DNA of 17,377 nt from positions 1 through 17,377 of the forward strand of contig CANHFN010000008.1 in NCBI GenBank assembly GCA_947459935.1, given 5' to 3'. Made by a program: the position numbers and the translations under genes. The stretch is from Actinomycetota bacterium. GTDB taxonomy: Bacteria; Actinomycetota; Actinomycetes; Nanopelagicales; Nanopelagicaceae. Shown here one piece after another: positions 7,061-15,688 of this stretch (positions within the stretch are counted from its first letter, which is position 1; every line of letters begins with the position of its first letter). Under the pieces are notes generated by a model. That model saw only the letters and a list, made by a program, of their open reading frames with translations. It was not told the DNA's origin and searched no databases.

Positions 7061-8214
7061 TTGATACCCGTTTCCTGTAACTCTTTATAGATTACTGGGT
7101 CTCTTCGGGCAGCACCTAACACAAATCCAATTCCCATATAAGTGGCAATAAGGGCTGAGCCACCATAGGAAACAAGTGGCAAGGTCACACCCACCACTGG
7201 CAGAACGCTAATAGTCGAGCCGATATTCAACATGGATTGAATAGCAATCCAACAACCAAATCCTGATGCAACGTAACGAACCATGGGATCGTGAGCACGC
7301 AGAGCAAGTTTAAAAATAGAAAAAATCAAAATGCTCAGTAGTAACAAGGTAGCAATCGTTCCGAACAAGCCAAGTTCTTCGCCTATGACAGAGAAAATAA
7401 AGTCGGTGTGGGCAGCGGCTAGATTTCCCCACTTTTGACGACTCGCACCAAGGCCAACCCCAAAGAAGCCACCACTTGCAAGACCCAGCAAACTATGGGC
7501 CGGCTGCCATCCATAAAATTTGTACGTATCTTCTGCAAAAGGATTGAGAAAGGCCATGAATCTTTCAACACGATAAGGGGCCATCAAAATAGCTGCAGTT
7601 AATGCAACTAGCCCGGCACTTAAACCCATGCCAAATATTCCTAAGCGCAATCCTGAAACCCAAAGCAATCCAGCAAAAATACAGGCAAAAATTGAAGCGG
7701 TTCCAAGATCCTTGCCTGCCATAACTAGCGCAATACAAAGGACAAATGCCGGCGCAATCTGCTTTAGCACAACCGTGTGCTCCACTCCAGCGCGCTCTTG
7801 CTTTGCAAGCATTAGCCCAGCCCACAAAATCATCAAAAACTTAACAATTTCGCTGGGCTGAACATCCACAAATCCCAAACTGATCCAGTTGTTATTTCCT
7901 GCAACACTTTTACCGATGAGTTGAACAATGGCTAAGAGAATGACTGAGGCAATAAATCCGAATCGTGCGATGAACTTCCACTGAGTCAAAGAAAAGCGTG
8001 AAAAAACCCATGCCATTGGTATTGCAAATACAAGGAATATGAACTGACGTAACACAATGGCGTAGGAAGAGCCTTTTGAATCCAGAGAATAAATCGATGA
8101 TGCTGAAAAAACCATTATCAATCCAAGAATGCTCAGACCCAATGTGCTGCCAAGAAGCATATAAAAGAGATTGACTGGCTTTGTGAAGAAAGTTTCCCGC
8201 TGCTGATTACTCAT
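7048..8214 (-). CDS. ftsW: Septal peptidoglycan glycosyltransferase FtsW (SEDS family)
   Basis: Polytopic SEDS protein that polymerises lipid II at the septum together with its class B PBP partner, FtsI, encoded in this cluster. The 388 residues contain about ten hydrophobic segments and the family marks NNWISLGFVDVQPSEIVK (108-125), AGKDLGTASIF (166-176), HSLLGLASGGFFGVGLG (240-256), HTDFIFSVIGEELG (269-282; Asp271 lies in the extracellular loop that carries the essential SEDS aspartate) and LPVVGVTLPLVSYGGSA (338-354). I chose the ATG at 8214, which gives the usual short cytoplasmic start MSNQQRETFF; an upstream in-frame ATG at 8274 would add 20 unrelated residues and overlap murD by 68 nt. 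The chosen start overlaps murD by 8 nt and has AAAGG about 9 nt upstream. FtsW rather than RodA by gene context. Confidence 0.95.
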   Translation of the reverse strand: MSNQQRETFFTKPVNLFYMLLGSTLGLSILGLIMVFSASSIYSLDSKGSSYAIVLRQFIFLVFAIPMAWVFSRFSLTQWKFIARFGFIASVILLAIVQLIGKSVAGNNNWISLGFVDVQPSEIVKFLMILWAGLMLAKQERAGVEHTVVLKQIAPAFVLCIALVMAGKDLGTASIFACIFAGLLWVSGLRLGIFGMGLSAGLVALTAAILMAPYRVERFMAFLNPFAEDTYKFYGWQPAHSLLGLASGGFFGVGLGASRQKWGNLAAAHTDFIFSVIGEELGLFGTIATLLLLSILIFSIFKLALRAHDPMVRYVASGFGCWIAIQSMLNIGSTISVLPVVGVTLPLVSYGGSALIATYMGIGFVLGAARRDPVIYKELQETGIKWLR

Positions 8215-9583
8215 GAGCCACGACCTTTCGAACTGCTGCAGCAAAGCGATCGCCACGGTCTGCATATGAAACAAATTGATCCATAGAGGCGCAAGCAGGG
8301 GCCATAAGCACAGTGTCCCCTGGCTTAGCTAAGGTAAGAGCTTTAGAAACTACTAATTCCATTAACGCATTGGAATCTCCGCCACGTGTGTACTCGGCAG
8401 GTGTATCAATAAGAGTGACTGGCACATCAGGTGCATGCGTGCGCAAGGCATGTTCAATAAGGTGACGGTCAGTTCCAATGAGAATCGCCGCCTTTATCCG
8501 ACTCTTGCAACGTTGCACTAAAGAGTCCATCTCTGCCCCCTTTGCCAATCCACCAGCAATCCAAACAACAGACAGATGAGACATCAACGATGCTGATGCG
8601 GCATGAGGATTCGTCGCCTTGGAATCATCAATCCATGCAACAGAATTGTTTTCATAAACAGTTTCAATACGGTGGCGCCCTGGTGTGAACTCCTGCAATG
8701 CTCTTTGAATATTCTCGTGTGAAACATCTACTGTTCGTGCCAGTGCGGCTGCTGCTAGAGCGTTGGAAACATTATGGGGAACTGTTGGCGTAATGTCTTT
8801 GAGCTCACAGATCATTGCAGCCTCTTGTGGGTCTGCCACAAATGCACGATCGACCAATAGCTCCTCGACAACTCCTATTTCACCTGGTGCTGGCGTATCA
8901 AGTGAGAAAAATACTTTGCGCCCAGTGAAGCGATTTGCCCGTTGAACGACTTCGCCATCATCAGCGTTTAGGATCGCAATTTCTGCCCTATCCAAAATAG
9001 AAAATTTAGCATCCGCATAAGCATCAAAAGTGCCGTGCCAATCAAGATGGTCATCTGCAATGTTAAGAATTGCAGCAGCAACAAATTGTGCATCTTTAGC
9101 CCAATGAAGTTGAAAACTTGAGAGCTCTAGAACTAAATAATCATAGGGATCTTTGCGGTCCACGGATTCAATCACCGTATCCCCCACATTGCCGCAGGCA
9201 ACAGCGTTTAAGCCAGCTGTTTGCAGGATTTTTGCTGTCATCTCAACTGTGGTTGTCTTTCCATTTGTGCCTGTAAGTGCCAGCCACTTTTGTTGAGGTG
9301 CTAGATCGGCACGTATTTGCCACGCAATATCTATCTCATTAAGGATAGGAAGATCGCTTCCAAGTGCTTTGACAACAAGTGGGTGATCCTGGCGCCAACC
9401 TGGCGAAATAACAACCGCATCGAAATCAGAAAAATTGACTTCTTCTGATTTGAAGGCATCAGGTGCGTTGTCATCTGCAATTGAAACCAGGCCGCCACGA
9501 CTTTGCAATGATCGTGCTACGGCAGATCCAGTCACTCCAGCGCCTAAAACTAGGAACCGCTTGTTCTCAAAGGTAATAACCAT
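8207..9583 (-). CDS. murD: UDP-N-acetylmuramoylalanine--D-glutamate ligase
   Basis: Cytoplasmic Mur ligase adding D-Glu to UDP-MurNAc-L-Ala. The 458 residues show the N-terminal Rossmann-like loop VLGAGVTGSAVA (12-23), PGWRQDHPLV, the ATP loop LTGTNGKTTT (103-112), NIADDHLDWHGTFDAYADAK with the central-domain magnesium ligands and the lysine that is carbamylated in this family, then GRHRIE and WIDDSKATNPHAA in the C-terminal half, both typical of MurD. ATG start is 3 nt after the mraY stop. The mraY-murD-ftsW-murG order is the standard dcw order. Confidence 0.97.
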   Translation of the reverse strand: MVITFENKRFLVLGAGVTGSAVARSLQSRGGLVSIADDNAPDAFKSEEVNFSDFDAVVISPGWRQDHPLVVKALGSDLPILNEIDIAWQIRADLAPQQKWLALTGTNGKTTTVEMTAKILQTAGLNAVACGNVGDTVIESVDRKDPYDYLVLELSSFQLHWAKDAQFVAAAILNIADDHLDWHGTFDAYADAKFSILDRAEIAILNADDGEVVQRANRFTGRKVFFSLDTPAPGEIGVVEELLVDRAFVADPQEAAMICELKDITPTVPHNVSNALAAAALARTVDVSHENIQRALQEFTPGRHRIETVYENNSVAWIDDSKATNPHAASASLMSHLSVVWIAGGLAKGAEMDSLVQRCKSRIKAAILIGTDRHLIEHALRTHAPDVPVTLIDTPAEYTRGGDSNALMELVVSKALTLAKPGDTVLMAPACASMDQFVSYADRGDRFAAAVRKVVAHE

Positions 9584-9586
9584 TTC

Positions 9587-10645
9587 TTACTTTGCTACCC
9601 ATTGCGCATAAAACAAACCAAGACCGATAGCAACAGAGAGTCCAGCGATTATCCAAAATCGAATAACGATTGTGATTTGTTCCCAGCCGACTAATTCAAA
9701 GTGATGATGCAGAGGTGCCATTTTAAATACACGCTTGCCCCCACTAATTTTGAAATACACGGTCTGAATAAGCACAGACAAGGTGATGATTACAAAGAGG
9801 CCACCTAGTGGAATGAGTAGTAGTTCTACGCGCAAAGTTGCCGCTAATCCTGCAATTGCCCCACCTAATGCTAGGGATCCGGTATCGCCCATAAAAATCT
9901 TAGCTGGGGCGGTGTTCCACCACAGAAAACCAGTGCAACCACCTGCAAATGCTGCTGCAAGAACCGCTAAGTCCAAAGGATCTCGGACCGCATAACAACC
10001 TGCGGCAGCATTAATTGCACAGCTTTGTCCAAACTCCCACACGCCAATTAATACAAATGCTAAGAAAGTCATAATGGATGCACCAGTTGCTAATCCATCT
10101 AGGCCATCGGCTAAATTAACGCCATTACTTGCAGACATCACCATGATTACGATCCAAACAATGGCAAGTCCAGATCCTAAGTAAATTGTAGTTTCACGCA
10201 CCCCAGATAAATACTGAGATATCGGTGCCAAAGAGTCCGAATCAACAAACTGCAAACCCATATATCCAAATACTGCTGCAACGATTGCTTGCCCCAGTAA
10301 TTTATATCGACCTGGCAATCCGCGAGAGTTCTGTCGTGAAACTTTCAGCCAGTCATCTAAGAAACCAATAAAGCCTAAAGCAACAACTAATCCCATTACC
10401 AAAAGTGCAGATGCGGTAACAGAGTTACCTGTAATTAAGTGGGCAACTAAGTATCCAAATACTGCGGCAATAATAAAGATAATGCCACCCATGGTTGGAG
10501 TGCCACGTTTAATGTGGTGACTGCTTGGGCCGTCATCTCGAATTATTTGACCGTAACCTTTCCCCGCCAAGATTCGAATTAACACTCGAGTTCCAAAGAG
10601 TGCAAAAACTAGAGCAAATGCACCAGCGATGAGAATTTGTCTCAA
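9587..10645 (-). CDS. mraY: Phospho-N-acetylmuramoyl-pentapeptide transferase
   Basis: Integral membrane enzyme that transfers phospho-MurNAc-pentapeptide to undecaprenyl phosphate, forming lipid I. The 352 residues contain about ten membrane segments and every classic motif: RDDGPSSHHIKRGTPTMGG (36-54), FLDDWLK (95-101), NGVNLADGLDGLATG (174-188) with the catalytic aspartates, FMGDTGSLALGG (251-262) and PLHHHFELVGW (311-321). The start is TTG at 10645: it overlaps the murF stop as TTGA, and the frame is closed by TGA two codons upstream, so no ATG alternative exists near the family N-terminus. Confidence 0.97.
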   Translation of the reverse strand: MRQILIAGAFALVFALFGTRVLIRILAGKGYGQIIRDDGPSSHHIKRGTPTMGGIIFIIAAVFGYLVAHLITGNSVTASALLVMGLVVALGFIGFLDDWLKVSRQNSRGLPGRYKLLGQAIVAAVFGYMGLQFVDSDSLAPISQYLSGVRETTIYLGSGLAIVWIVIMVMSASNGVNLADGLDGLATGASIMTFLAFVLIGVWEFGQSCAINAAAGCYAVRDPLDLAVLAAAFAGGCTGFLWWNTAPAKIFMGDTGSLALGGAIAGLAATLRVELLLIPLGGLFVIITLSVLIQTVYFKISGGKRVFKMAPLHHHFELVGWEQITIVIRFWIIAGLSVAIGLGLFYAQWVAK

Positions 10646-12012
10646 TTTTCAACTCCGCTCTTGTTTAGCCATAACTCTTCTAACTTTTGGGCAAGTACTT
10701 CAAATCTTTCAGAGCGTGATGCTTTAACTAAAACCACATCCCCTGCTGAGAAATAATCTGTCATTGCTAGGCACTCATCAATACTTGCGTAATGATGGAT
10801 AAGCATCTGTCCTGATGCATTTCCATACTCCGGTGCTCCAATTGCAACCAAGTGATCTATGCCAATCTCTTGGGCAAGGGTGCCAATTGCTTCATGCTGG
10901 GAAGGGCTTGACTCGCCGAGTTCCTGCATTTTTCCTACAAATGCCCACGATTCTCCCCCACGTTCTTGGGCAAATAACACCAGAGATCTCATAGCTGCGG
11001 CCATCGAGTCAGGGTTTGCGTTATAGGAATCGTTAATGACTAACAGGCCAAAGGCATCATGTAACTCCATGCGCCACTTGCTTGCATTTTCCGCCGTTGA
11101 TAGAGAGCTTGCAATCAATTCGATAGGAAGTTCCAGGGCGGTTCCAACAGCAGCAACGGCTAGAGCATTTGAAACCTGATGCTCCCCCACAATTCTCATA
11201 CCGACTGCGTCTCGACCTGCAGGTGTCACAAGATCAAAGTGCGGGCAACCTTCTCGTATTTCAATATCTGCAGCTCGAACTTCTTGGGAGTTGCCAAAAA
11301 TTATTGTGCGACCTTGATGTAGTGAAGACATAGCTAGTGTGTGCTTGTCATAACTTCCGAGTATCGCAACACCTTCAGGTCCTAGGGATTGAATGAGCTC
11401 TGATTTGGTTTCTGCTATCGCCTCAACGGATCCAAATTCGCCAAGATGTGCGTTGCCAACAACTAGAACAACCCCAATATCTGGACGTGCGATTTCGCAT
11501 AAGCGGGAAATGTCACCCTTATGACGAGCTCCCATTTCTAGAATACAAAACTTTGTGCGGTCATCGCATTGAAGCAACGTAATTGGTAAACCTAAATCGT
11601 TGTTAAATGATCCTGCAGGTGCAACTGTGGGACCGGCAACACTGAGCATATGAGCCAAGAGATCTTTTGTACTTGTCTTTCCTTGTGAGCCAGTAATCCC
11701 GATAACTGTTAATCCTGTTAACTTCTTGCGCACAAAGGCAGCAAGTGCTGACAATGCTTCAAGGACATCATCGACTACGATGCATGGACCATCAATGCGA
11801 TGTGTCGTTAGAGAAAACATGGCTCCCGCGCGGTACGCATCAGCTGCAAAATCATGTCCATCAACATTCTCGCCCTTAAGGGCCAAGAAAATACAGCCAG
11901 GGGTTGCTAAGCGTGAGTCAAACACAGGTGCTTTAGAAACTAATAAATCTCTATCGCAATGCAGTTCTCCTCCGACTAATAAGGCGATCTCACCTGCAGT
12001 TAAAGTAATCAT
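10642..12012 (-). CDS. murF: UDP-N-acetylmuramoyl-tripeptide--D-alanyl-D-alanine ligase
   Basis: Final cytoplasmic Mur ligase; attaches the D-Ala-D-Ala dipeptide to the tripeptide precursor. The 456 residues have the MurF-type N-terminal domain (FDSRLATPGCIFLALKGENVDGHDF, 31-55), the ATP loop GITGSQGKTSTKD (105-117), EMGARHKGDI, a central segment NAHLGEFGSVEAIAETKSELI and NDSYNANPDSMAAAMRSL, which separate MurF from MurC/D/E. ATG start overlaps the murE stop in ATGA. No ddl gene lies nearby, so D-Ala-D-Ala is made from a gene elsewhere. Confidence 0.97.
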   Translation of the reverse strand: MITLTAGEIALLVGGELHCDRDLLVSKAPVFDSRLATPGCIFLALKGENVDGHDFAADAYRAGAMFSLTTHRIDGPCIVVDDVLEALSALAAFVRKKLTGLTVIGITGSQGKTSTKDLLAHMLSVAGPTVAPAGSFNNDLGLPITLLQCDDRTKFCILEMGARHKGDISRLCEIARPDIGVVLVVGNAHLGEFGSVEAIAETKSELIQSLGPEGVAILGSYDKHTLAMSSLHQGRTIIFGNSQEVRAADIEIREGCPHFDLVTPAGRDAVGMRIVGEHQVSNALAVAAVGTALELPIELIASSLSTAENASKWRMELHDAFGLLVINDSYNANPDSMAAAMRSLVLFAQERGGESWAFVGKMQELGESSPSQHEAIGTLAQEIGIDHLVAIGAPEYGNASGQMLIHHYASIDECLAMTDYFSAGDVVLVKASRSERFEVLAQKLEELWLNKSGVEN

Positions 12013-13493
12013 TTCTTGTCCTCGATTGCTCGCGCCAGTTCCACGCGGTCATCAAAGGGATGGACTACACCATCGATCTCTTGCCCTTTTTCATGACCTT
12101 TACCCAAGATAACAACAAGGTCGCCCTCCTGTGCATGGTTGACGGCGGCTTTAATGGCAAGTGCACGATCTTGAATAATTGCACTTGGTTCTTGAATATC
12201 AAGGCTCAAAGTCATCTGCACAAGGATTTTCTCTGGATCCTCTGAACGTGGATTATCACTTGTAAAAATTGCAATATCAGCGCCATCAAGTAAAGCCTTA
12301 CCCATTAATGGGCGTTTTGAACTATCTCTATCGCCACCACAACCAAGTACAGCAATTACTCGCCCATCAGTTATCTCATGTGCTGTTTCTAAAACTCGTG
12401 TTACCGCATCTGGTGAATGGGCATAATCAACTAAGGCTGTGAAGTTTTGACCTAGTCGCACAGATTCTAAACGCCCAACGGCCCCAGACAAATGAGGCAA
12501 TATCGCGGCAATATCAATTGGATCAATTCCACTTTCATTTGCAATCGCAACGGCCATTAAAAGGTTGTCGTAGTTGTATCCACCGTGTAACTGAACTTTG
12601 CCTTCAATGAGGATTCCACCGCTACCCCTAATAGCAACATGTGCGCCCATATAGTCTTGCGTGATCGAAACAAAGTGCCAGGTAGCATTTTGGTCATGGC
12701 GAGAAACGCTCATCACGGGCAGTTCTGTTTGGGCGGCTAACTTAATCCCATAGGCATCATCAATGTTGATGACCGCTAGATCGGCAAACTCAAAAGTGAA
12801 CAACTTTGCCTTTGCCGCAAAGTAATCCTCCATCGTCTTATGAAAATCTAAATGATCTTGAGACAGATTTGTAAAAGCCACCACCGCAAAGTGACTACCT
12901 CGGATGCGCTCGAGTGTTATCGCATGACTTGAAACTTCCATCACGAGATTGCGCATATGACGCTCGCGCATGACCGCAGAAAGCGCTTGTAAATCACTGC
13001 TTTCAGGAGTTGTCCGCTTGCTAGACAGAATTTCGCTACCAATCCGAGTCTCAACAGTGCCAATCAATCCACTCTCACGACCAGCTGCAGACATAATCTG
13101 ATGAAGTAACGTAGTAACAGTTGTTTTGCCATTTGTTCCTGTTACGCCGACGCTATAGAGATCACGCATAGGCTCGCTATAAAACCAAGCACTTATTACA
13201 CCCGCAGCACGTCGTGGATTAGCACTGATAATTACTGGGACACCTTGAACCTTTAGAGCGCCCTCTGGATCGGTTAAAACTGCTACTGCGCCGCGAGCTA
13301 TCGCATCTTTTACAAACTCGATTCCATGGACTTTTTCACCAGGAAGTGCGATAAACAAATCACCTTGTTCAAGACTATTACTTGATTGAGATAGGCCAGT
13401 AATAACAGTTGCTGAATCCCCAGAAAGAGTTGCATTTGCTATTAAAGCAACCGACTCAGCGGTTCTTTTGAACTCTTCAATCGGTCTTGGCAC
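12009..13493 (-). CDS. murE: UDP-N-acetylmuramoyl-tripeptide synthetase, meso-diaminopimelate type
   Basis: Mur ligase adding the third stem residue. The 494 residues show the ATP loop VTGTNGKTTVTTLL (117-130), TTPESSDLQ, MEVSSHA, NLSQDHLDFH (209-218), the DYFAAKAKLF segment with the carbamylated lysine, DYAHSPDAV (356-364), GCGGDRDSSKRPLMG and SDNPRSEDP (412-420). The DNPR motif with arginine is the known signature of enzymes selecting meso-diaminopimelate, so the wall is predicted to be mDAP-type. GTG at 13493 is taken as start: it gives a normal N-terminus, has AAGAAGG about 6 nt upstream, and overlaps ftsI by 17 nt. Confidence 0.95.
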   Translation of the reverse strand: MPRPIEEFKRTAESVALIANATLSGDSATVITGLSQSSNSLEQGDLFIALPGEKVHGIEFVKDAIARGAVAVLTDPEGALKVQGVPVIISANPRRAAGVISAWFYSEPMRDLYSVGVTGTNGKTTVTTLLHQIMSAAGRESGLIGTVETRIGSEILSSKRTTPESSDLQALSAVMRERHMRNLVMEVSSHAITLERIRGSHFAVVAFTNLSQDHLDFHKTMEDYFAAKAKLFTFEFADLAVINIDDAYGIKLAAQTELPVMSVSRHDQNATWHFVSITQDYMGAHVAIRGSGGILIEGKVQLHGGYNYDNLLMAVAIANESGIDPIDIAAILPHLSGAVGRLESVRLGQNFTALVDYAHSPDAVTRVLETAHEITDGRVIAVLGCGGDRDSSKRPLMGKALLDGADIAIFTSDNPRSEDPEKILVQMTLSLDIQEPSAIIQDRALAIKAAVNHAQEGDLVVILGKGHEKGQEIDGVVHPFDDRVELARAIEDKK

Positions 13494-15291
13494 TTGCAGC
13501 CTTCTTTGCAGCTAATATCTTCTCTTCAATCAATTGCTTTTCTGTTAAGGCAACCGGGATGACCTTTGTGCCAGTTGGAGCGATTCCCTTTGATTTTAGA
13601 ACAAAAGACATTACATCTTTGAATACTGGACCACCGAGTGCTCCGCCCCAGTGAATTCCCTTGGGATCTTGAATCGTCACTGAGATGACATACGCTGGAT
13701 TATCTGCTGGTGCAAAGCCAATAAAGGATGCGGTATATCCGCGGTAGCAACCACAAGTGTCATCGATACGTTGAGCTGTTCCAGTCTTACCAGCTACTCG
13801 ATAACCTTCGATTGCAGCACTTGGAGCGGTTCCGTTTCCGGAAACAACGCTTTCCATCATGATGCGCATCTGCTGGGCTGTACTGGCGCTGATCACACGA
13901 ACGCTTTCACGAACTGGCGAAGGTGTGTAGTTTCCATTGGCATCACTTGTTCCAGCAATTACAGTTGGTGAAACTCGAACTCCATCGTTGGCAATAGTGG
14001 CAAAAACACTTGTCGCCTGCATCGCAGTGAGTGAATAACCTTGACCAAAAGCTACTGTTGGCGCAGTAGTTCCTGACCAATCTGCAACCTTTGGCAAGAT
14101 ACCTCTTGATTCACCAGGTAATCCAGAACCAGTTTTTTCTCCGATACCAAACTTTGAAAGGTAATTGTGGAGAACATCATTTGGCATTAATTCGCCAATA
14201 AGTATTGAACCTGTATTACTTGAAACCGCAAGAATTCCAGAAGCAGTTAAACGTTGAGTTGGATGAGGCTCGTGATCACGAAAAGTCTTTACCGAACGCT
14301 TGAGTGAATCTGGAACTGTAAATACTGTTTCAGGAAGAATCTTTCCTTCTTCAAGTGCAGCAGCAAGAGTCATTACCTTGCCTGTTGAGCCAGGTTCATA
14401 AACATCCTGTACCGAAGGATTGCGCATTGCCACTAAGGAAACTTTTGATGTGTTGTTCGGATCAAATGTTGGCGCAGTTGCATGAGCCAAGATGTGCCCG
14501 GTTCTTGGATCCATCACAATCACAGTGCCACTGATTGCATTTGATGATTTAACAGCATCTGCAATGGCCTTGGATGCGACCCATTGGATGTCACGATCGA
14601 TAGTCAAACGAATTGAAGTGCCTGGCTCGGCTGAAATGATTTCAGTCTGAGAGCCTGGAATCTCGGCCTTGTATCCATTTGCATAGGAATACTTGCCATC
14701 AATTCCAGCAATAATTGAATTCATGCTTGATTCAAGCCCAGTTGCGCCAACACCTTCTTTGTTAACAAAGCCAATCAGTGAAGCGATTAATGAACCAGAT
14801 GGATATTCGCGAACGTAGCTGCGCTCTGGGAAGAATCCAATAATTCGTTCTGGACTCATTCCGGGCAACTTAGAGTTATACAGATCAATAGCTTTTGTCA
14901 GTTTTAACCAGGTAGCAGGCTGCGCGTCTTCTGCCACCATGCTCCACTTACGTGTACCAGTCAGCGCTGTTTGCACCTCAGAAACACTCATATTGAGTAT
15001 CGGAGCCACAAAAGCTGCAACTTTTGCTGGGTCAAGGATCTGAGTTTGATCCACAACAATGCTTGTTGCGGCAACGCTGCGAGCAAAGGCCACGCCATTA
15101 ACATCTGTAATGTCACCGCGAGGGGCTTGAAGAGTCTTAACTCTCTCCATTTCATTGATTGCGCGAGAACGGTAATCATTTGCCTGCACAGCCTGAACTT
15201 GCACAAGGCGCAAACCAAACAAAAACATAACTACGGCCGTCATTACTATGAGAGCCCTAATTCTTTTATGGGTTAATGAGAAGTTACCCAT
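13477..15291 (-). CDS. ftsI: Septal peptidoglycan transpeptidase FtsI (class B penicillin-binding protein)
   Basis: Bitopic D,D-transpeptidase that cross-links septal peptidoglycan with FtsW. The 604 residues comprise a short cytoplasmic start, one membrane segment (about 12-31), the pedestal domain (PRGDITDVNG, 58-66) and the transpeptidase domain with STGK (Ser302 nucleophile, Lys305), SSN (357-359) and KTGTA (502-506). There are no PASTA repeats; a lysine/alanine-rich tail (about 583-604) ends the protein. A CGC pair (Cys513, Cys515) follows the KTGT motif. ATG start overlaps ftsL by 8 nt. Position between ftsL and murE marks it as the septal and not the elongation enzyme. Confidence 0.96.
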   Translation of the reverse strand: MGNFSLTHKRIRALIVMTAVVMFLFGLRLVQVQAVQANDYRSRAINEMERVKTLQAPRGDITDVNGVAFARSVAATSIVVDQTQILDPAKVAAFVAPILNMSVSEVQTALTGTRKWSMVAEDAQPATWLKLTKAIDLYNSKLPGMSPERIIGFFPERSYVREYPSGSLIASLIGFVNKEGVGATGLESSMNSIIAGIDGKYSYANGYKAEIPGSQTEIISAEPGTSIRLTIDRDIQWVASKAIADAVKSSNAISGTVIVMDPRTGHILAHATAPTFDPNNTSKVSLVAMRNPSVQDVYEPGSTGKVMTLAAALEEGKILPETVFTVPDSLKRSVKTFRDHEPHPTQRLTASGILAVSSNTGSILIGELMPNDVLHNYLSKFGIGEKTGSGLPGESRGILPKVADWSGTTAPTVAFGQGYSLTAMQATSVFATIANDGVRVSPTVIAGTSDANGNYTPSPVRESVRVISASTAQQMRIMMESVVSGNGTAPSAAIEGYRVAGKTGTAQRIDDTCGCYRGYTASFIGFAPADNPAYVISVTIQDPKGIHWGGALGGPVFKDVMSFVLKSKGIAPTGTKVIPVALTEKQLIEEKILAAKKAASAKTD

Positions 15292-15688
15292 TATTTGTCT
15301 CTGTCTCTGTAACCGGCTTATCTAGAATCAGAAAGGTTGGAGATTCTGACGGCTTCATCCCTAGGTCAGTAGCCGCTTTTGCAAGAGCTTCCGGAGAGGA
15401 CAATGCATCTATCTGTCGAGCAATTGCTTCACGTTCGTCACTAACAAGCTTTGCCTCATACTTTAATTTAGCAAGTGCGATTGCGTCTTGATTGAGCAAG
15501 GTATTGATCAGGAGAAGAAATAAGAGACCAATAACTCCAACTATGGTTACAAACTTTGCAAAGAACTTTCGATTGGCTTGCTGCCCGCTTGAAAGATCTG
15601 GCACGAGCTTGAGAACAACCCGTGAAGATTTTTCAGCAAGAATCTCTTTTGAGCGATTGATTGCTGGAGCTAGTGCGGTCATAGCCAT
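15284..15688 (-). CDS. ftsL: FtsL-like divisome protein
   Basis: A 134-residue bitopic protein: basic cytoplasmic region (1-44), one membrane segment (about 46-64, TIVGVIGLLFLLLINTLL), then a charged heptad-like helix (about 66-100, LAKLKYEAKLVSDEREAIARQI) and a short tail. This architecture and its place between rsmH and ftsI are those of FtsL, which pairs with FtsB and FtsQ and activates FtsWI. The sequence is poorly conserved in the family, so the call relies on topology and position. The EALAKAATDLGMKPSESPTFL segment resembles the 'A...LGM..p....fl' close of septum initiator/FtsL proteins. ATG overlaps the rsmH stop by one base (TAATG); a second ATG two codons in could also be used. Confidence 0.85.
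   Translation of the reverse strand: MAMTALAPAINRSKEILAEKSSRVVLKLVPDLSSGQQANRKFFAKFVTIVGVIGLLFLLLINTLLNQDAIALAKLKYEAKLVSDEREAIARQIDALSSPEALAKAATDLGMKPSESPTFLILDKPVTETETNNG

Noticed and set aside
7565..7825. 86-codon minus-strand frame inside ftsW in another frame
   Set aside because: Out of frame with the conserved SEDS protein and without features of its own.
8215..8274. Upstream ATG start for ftsW at 8274
   Set aside because: It adds 20 residues not seen in the family and overlaps murD by 68 nt; the ATG at 8214 fits the FtsW N-terminus and has a better-placed ribosome binding site.
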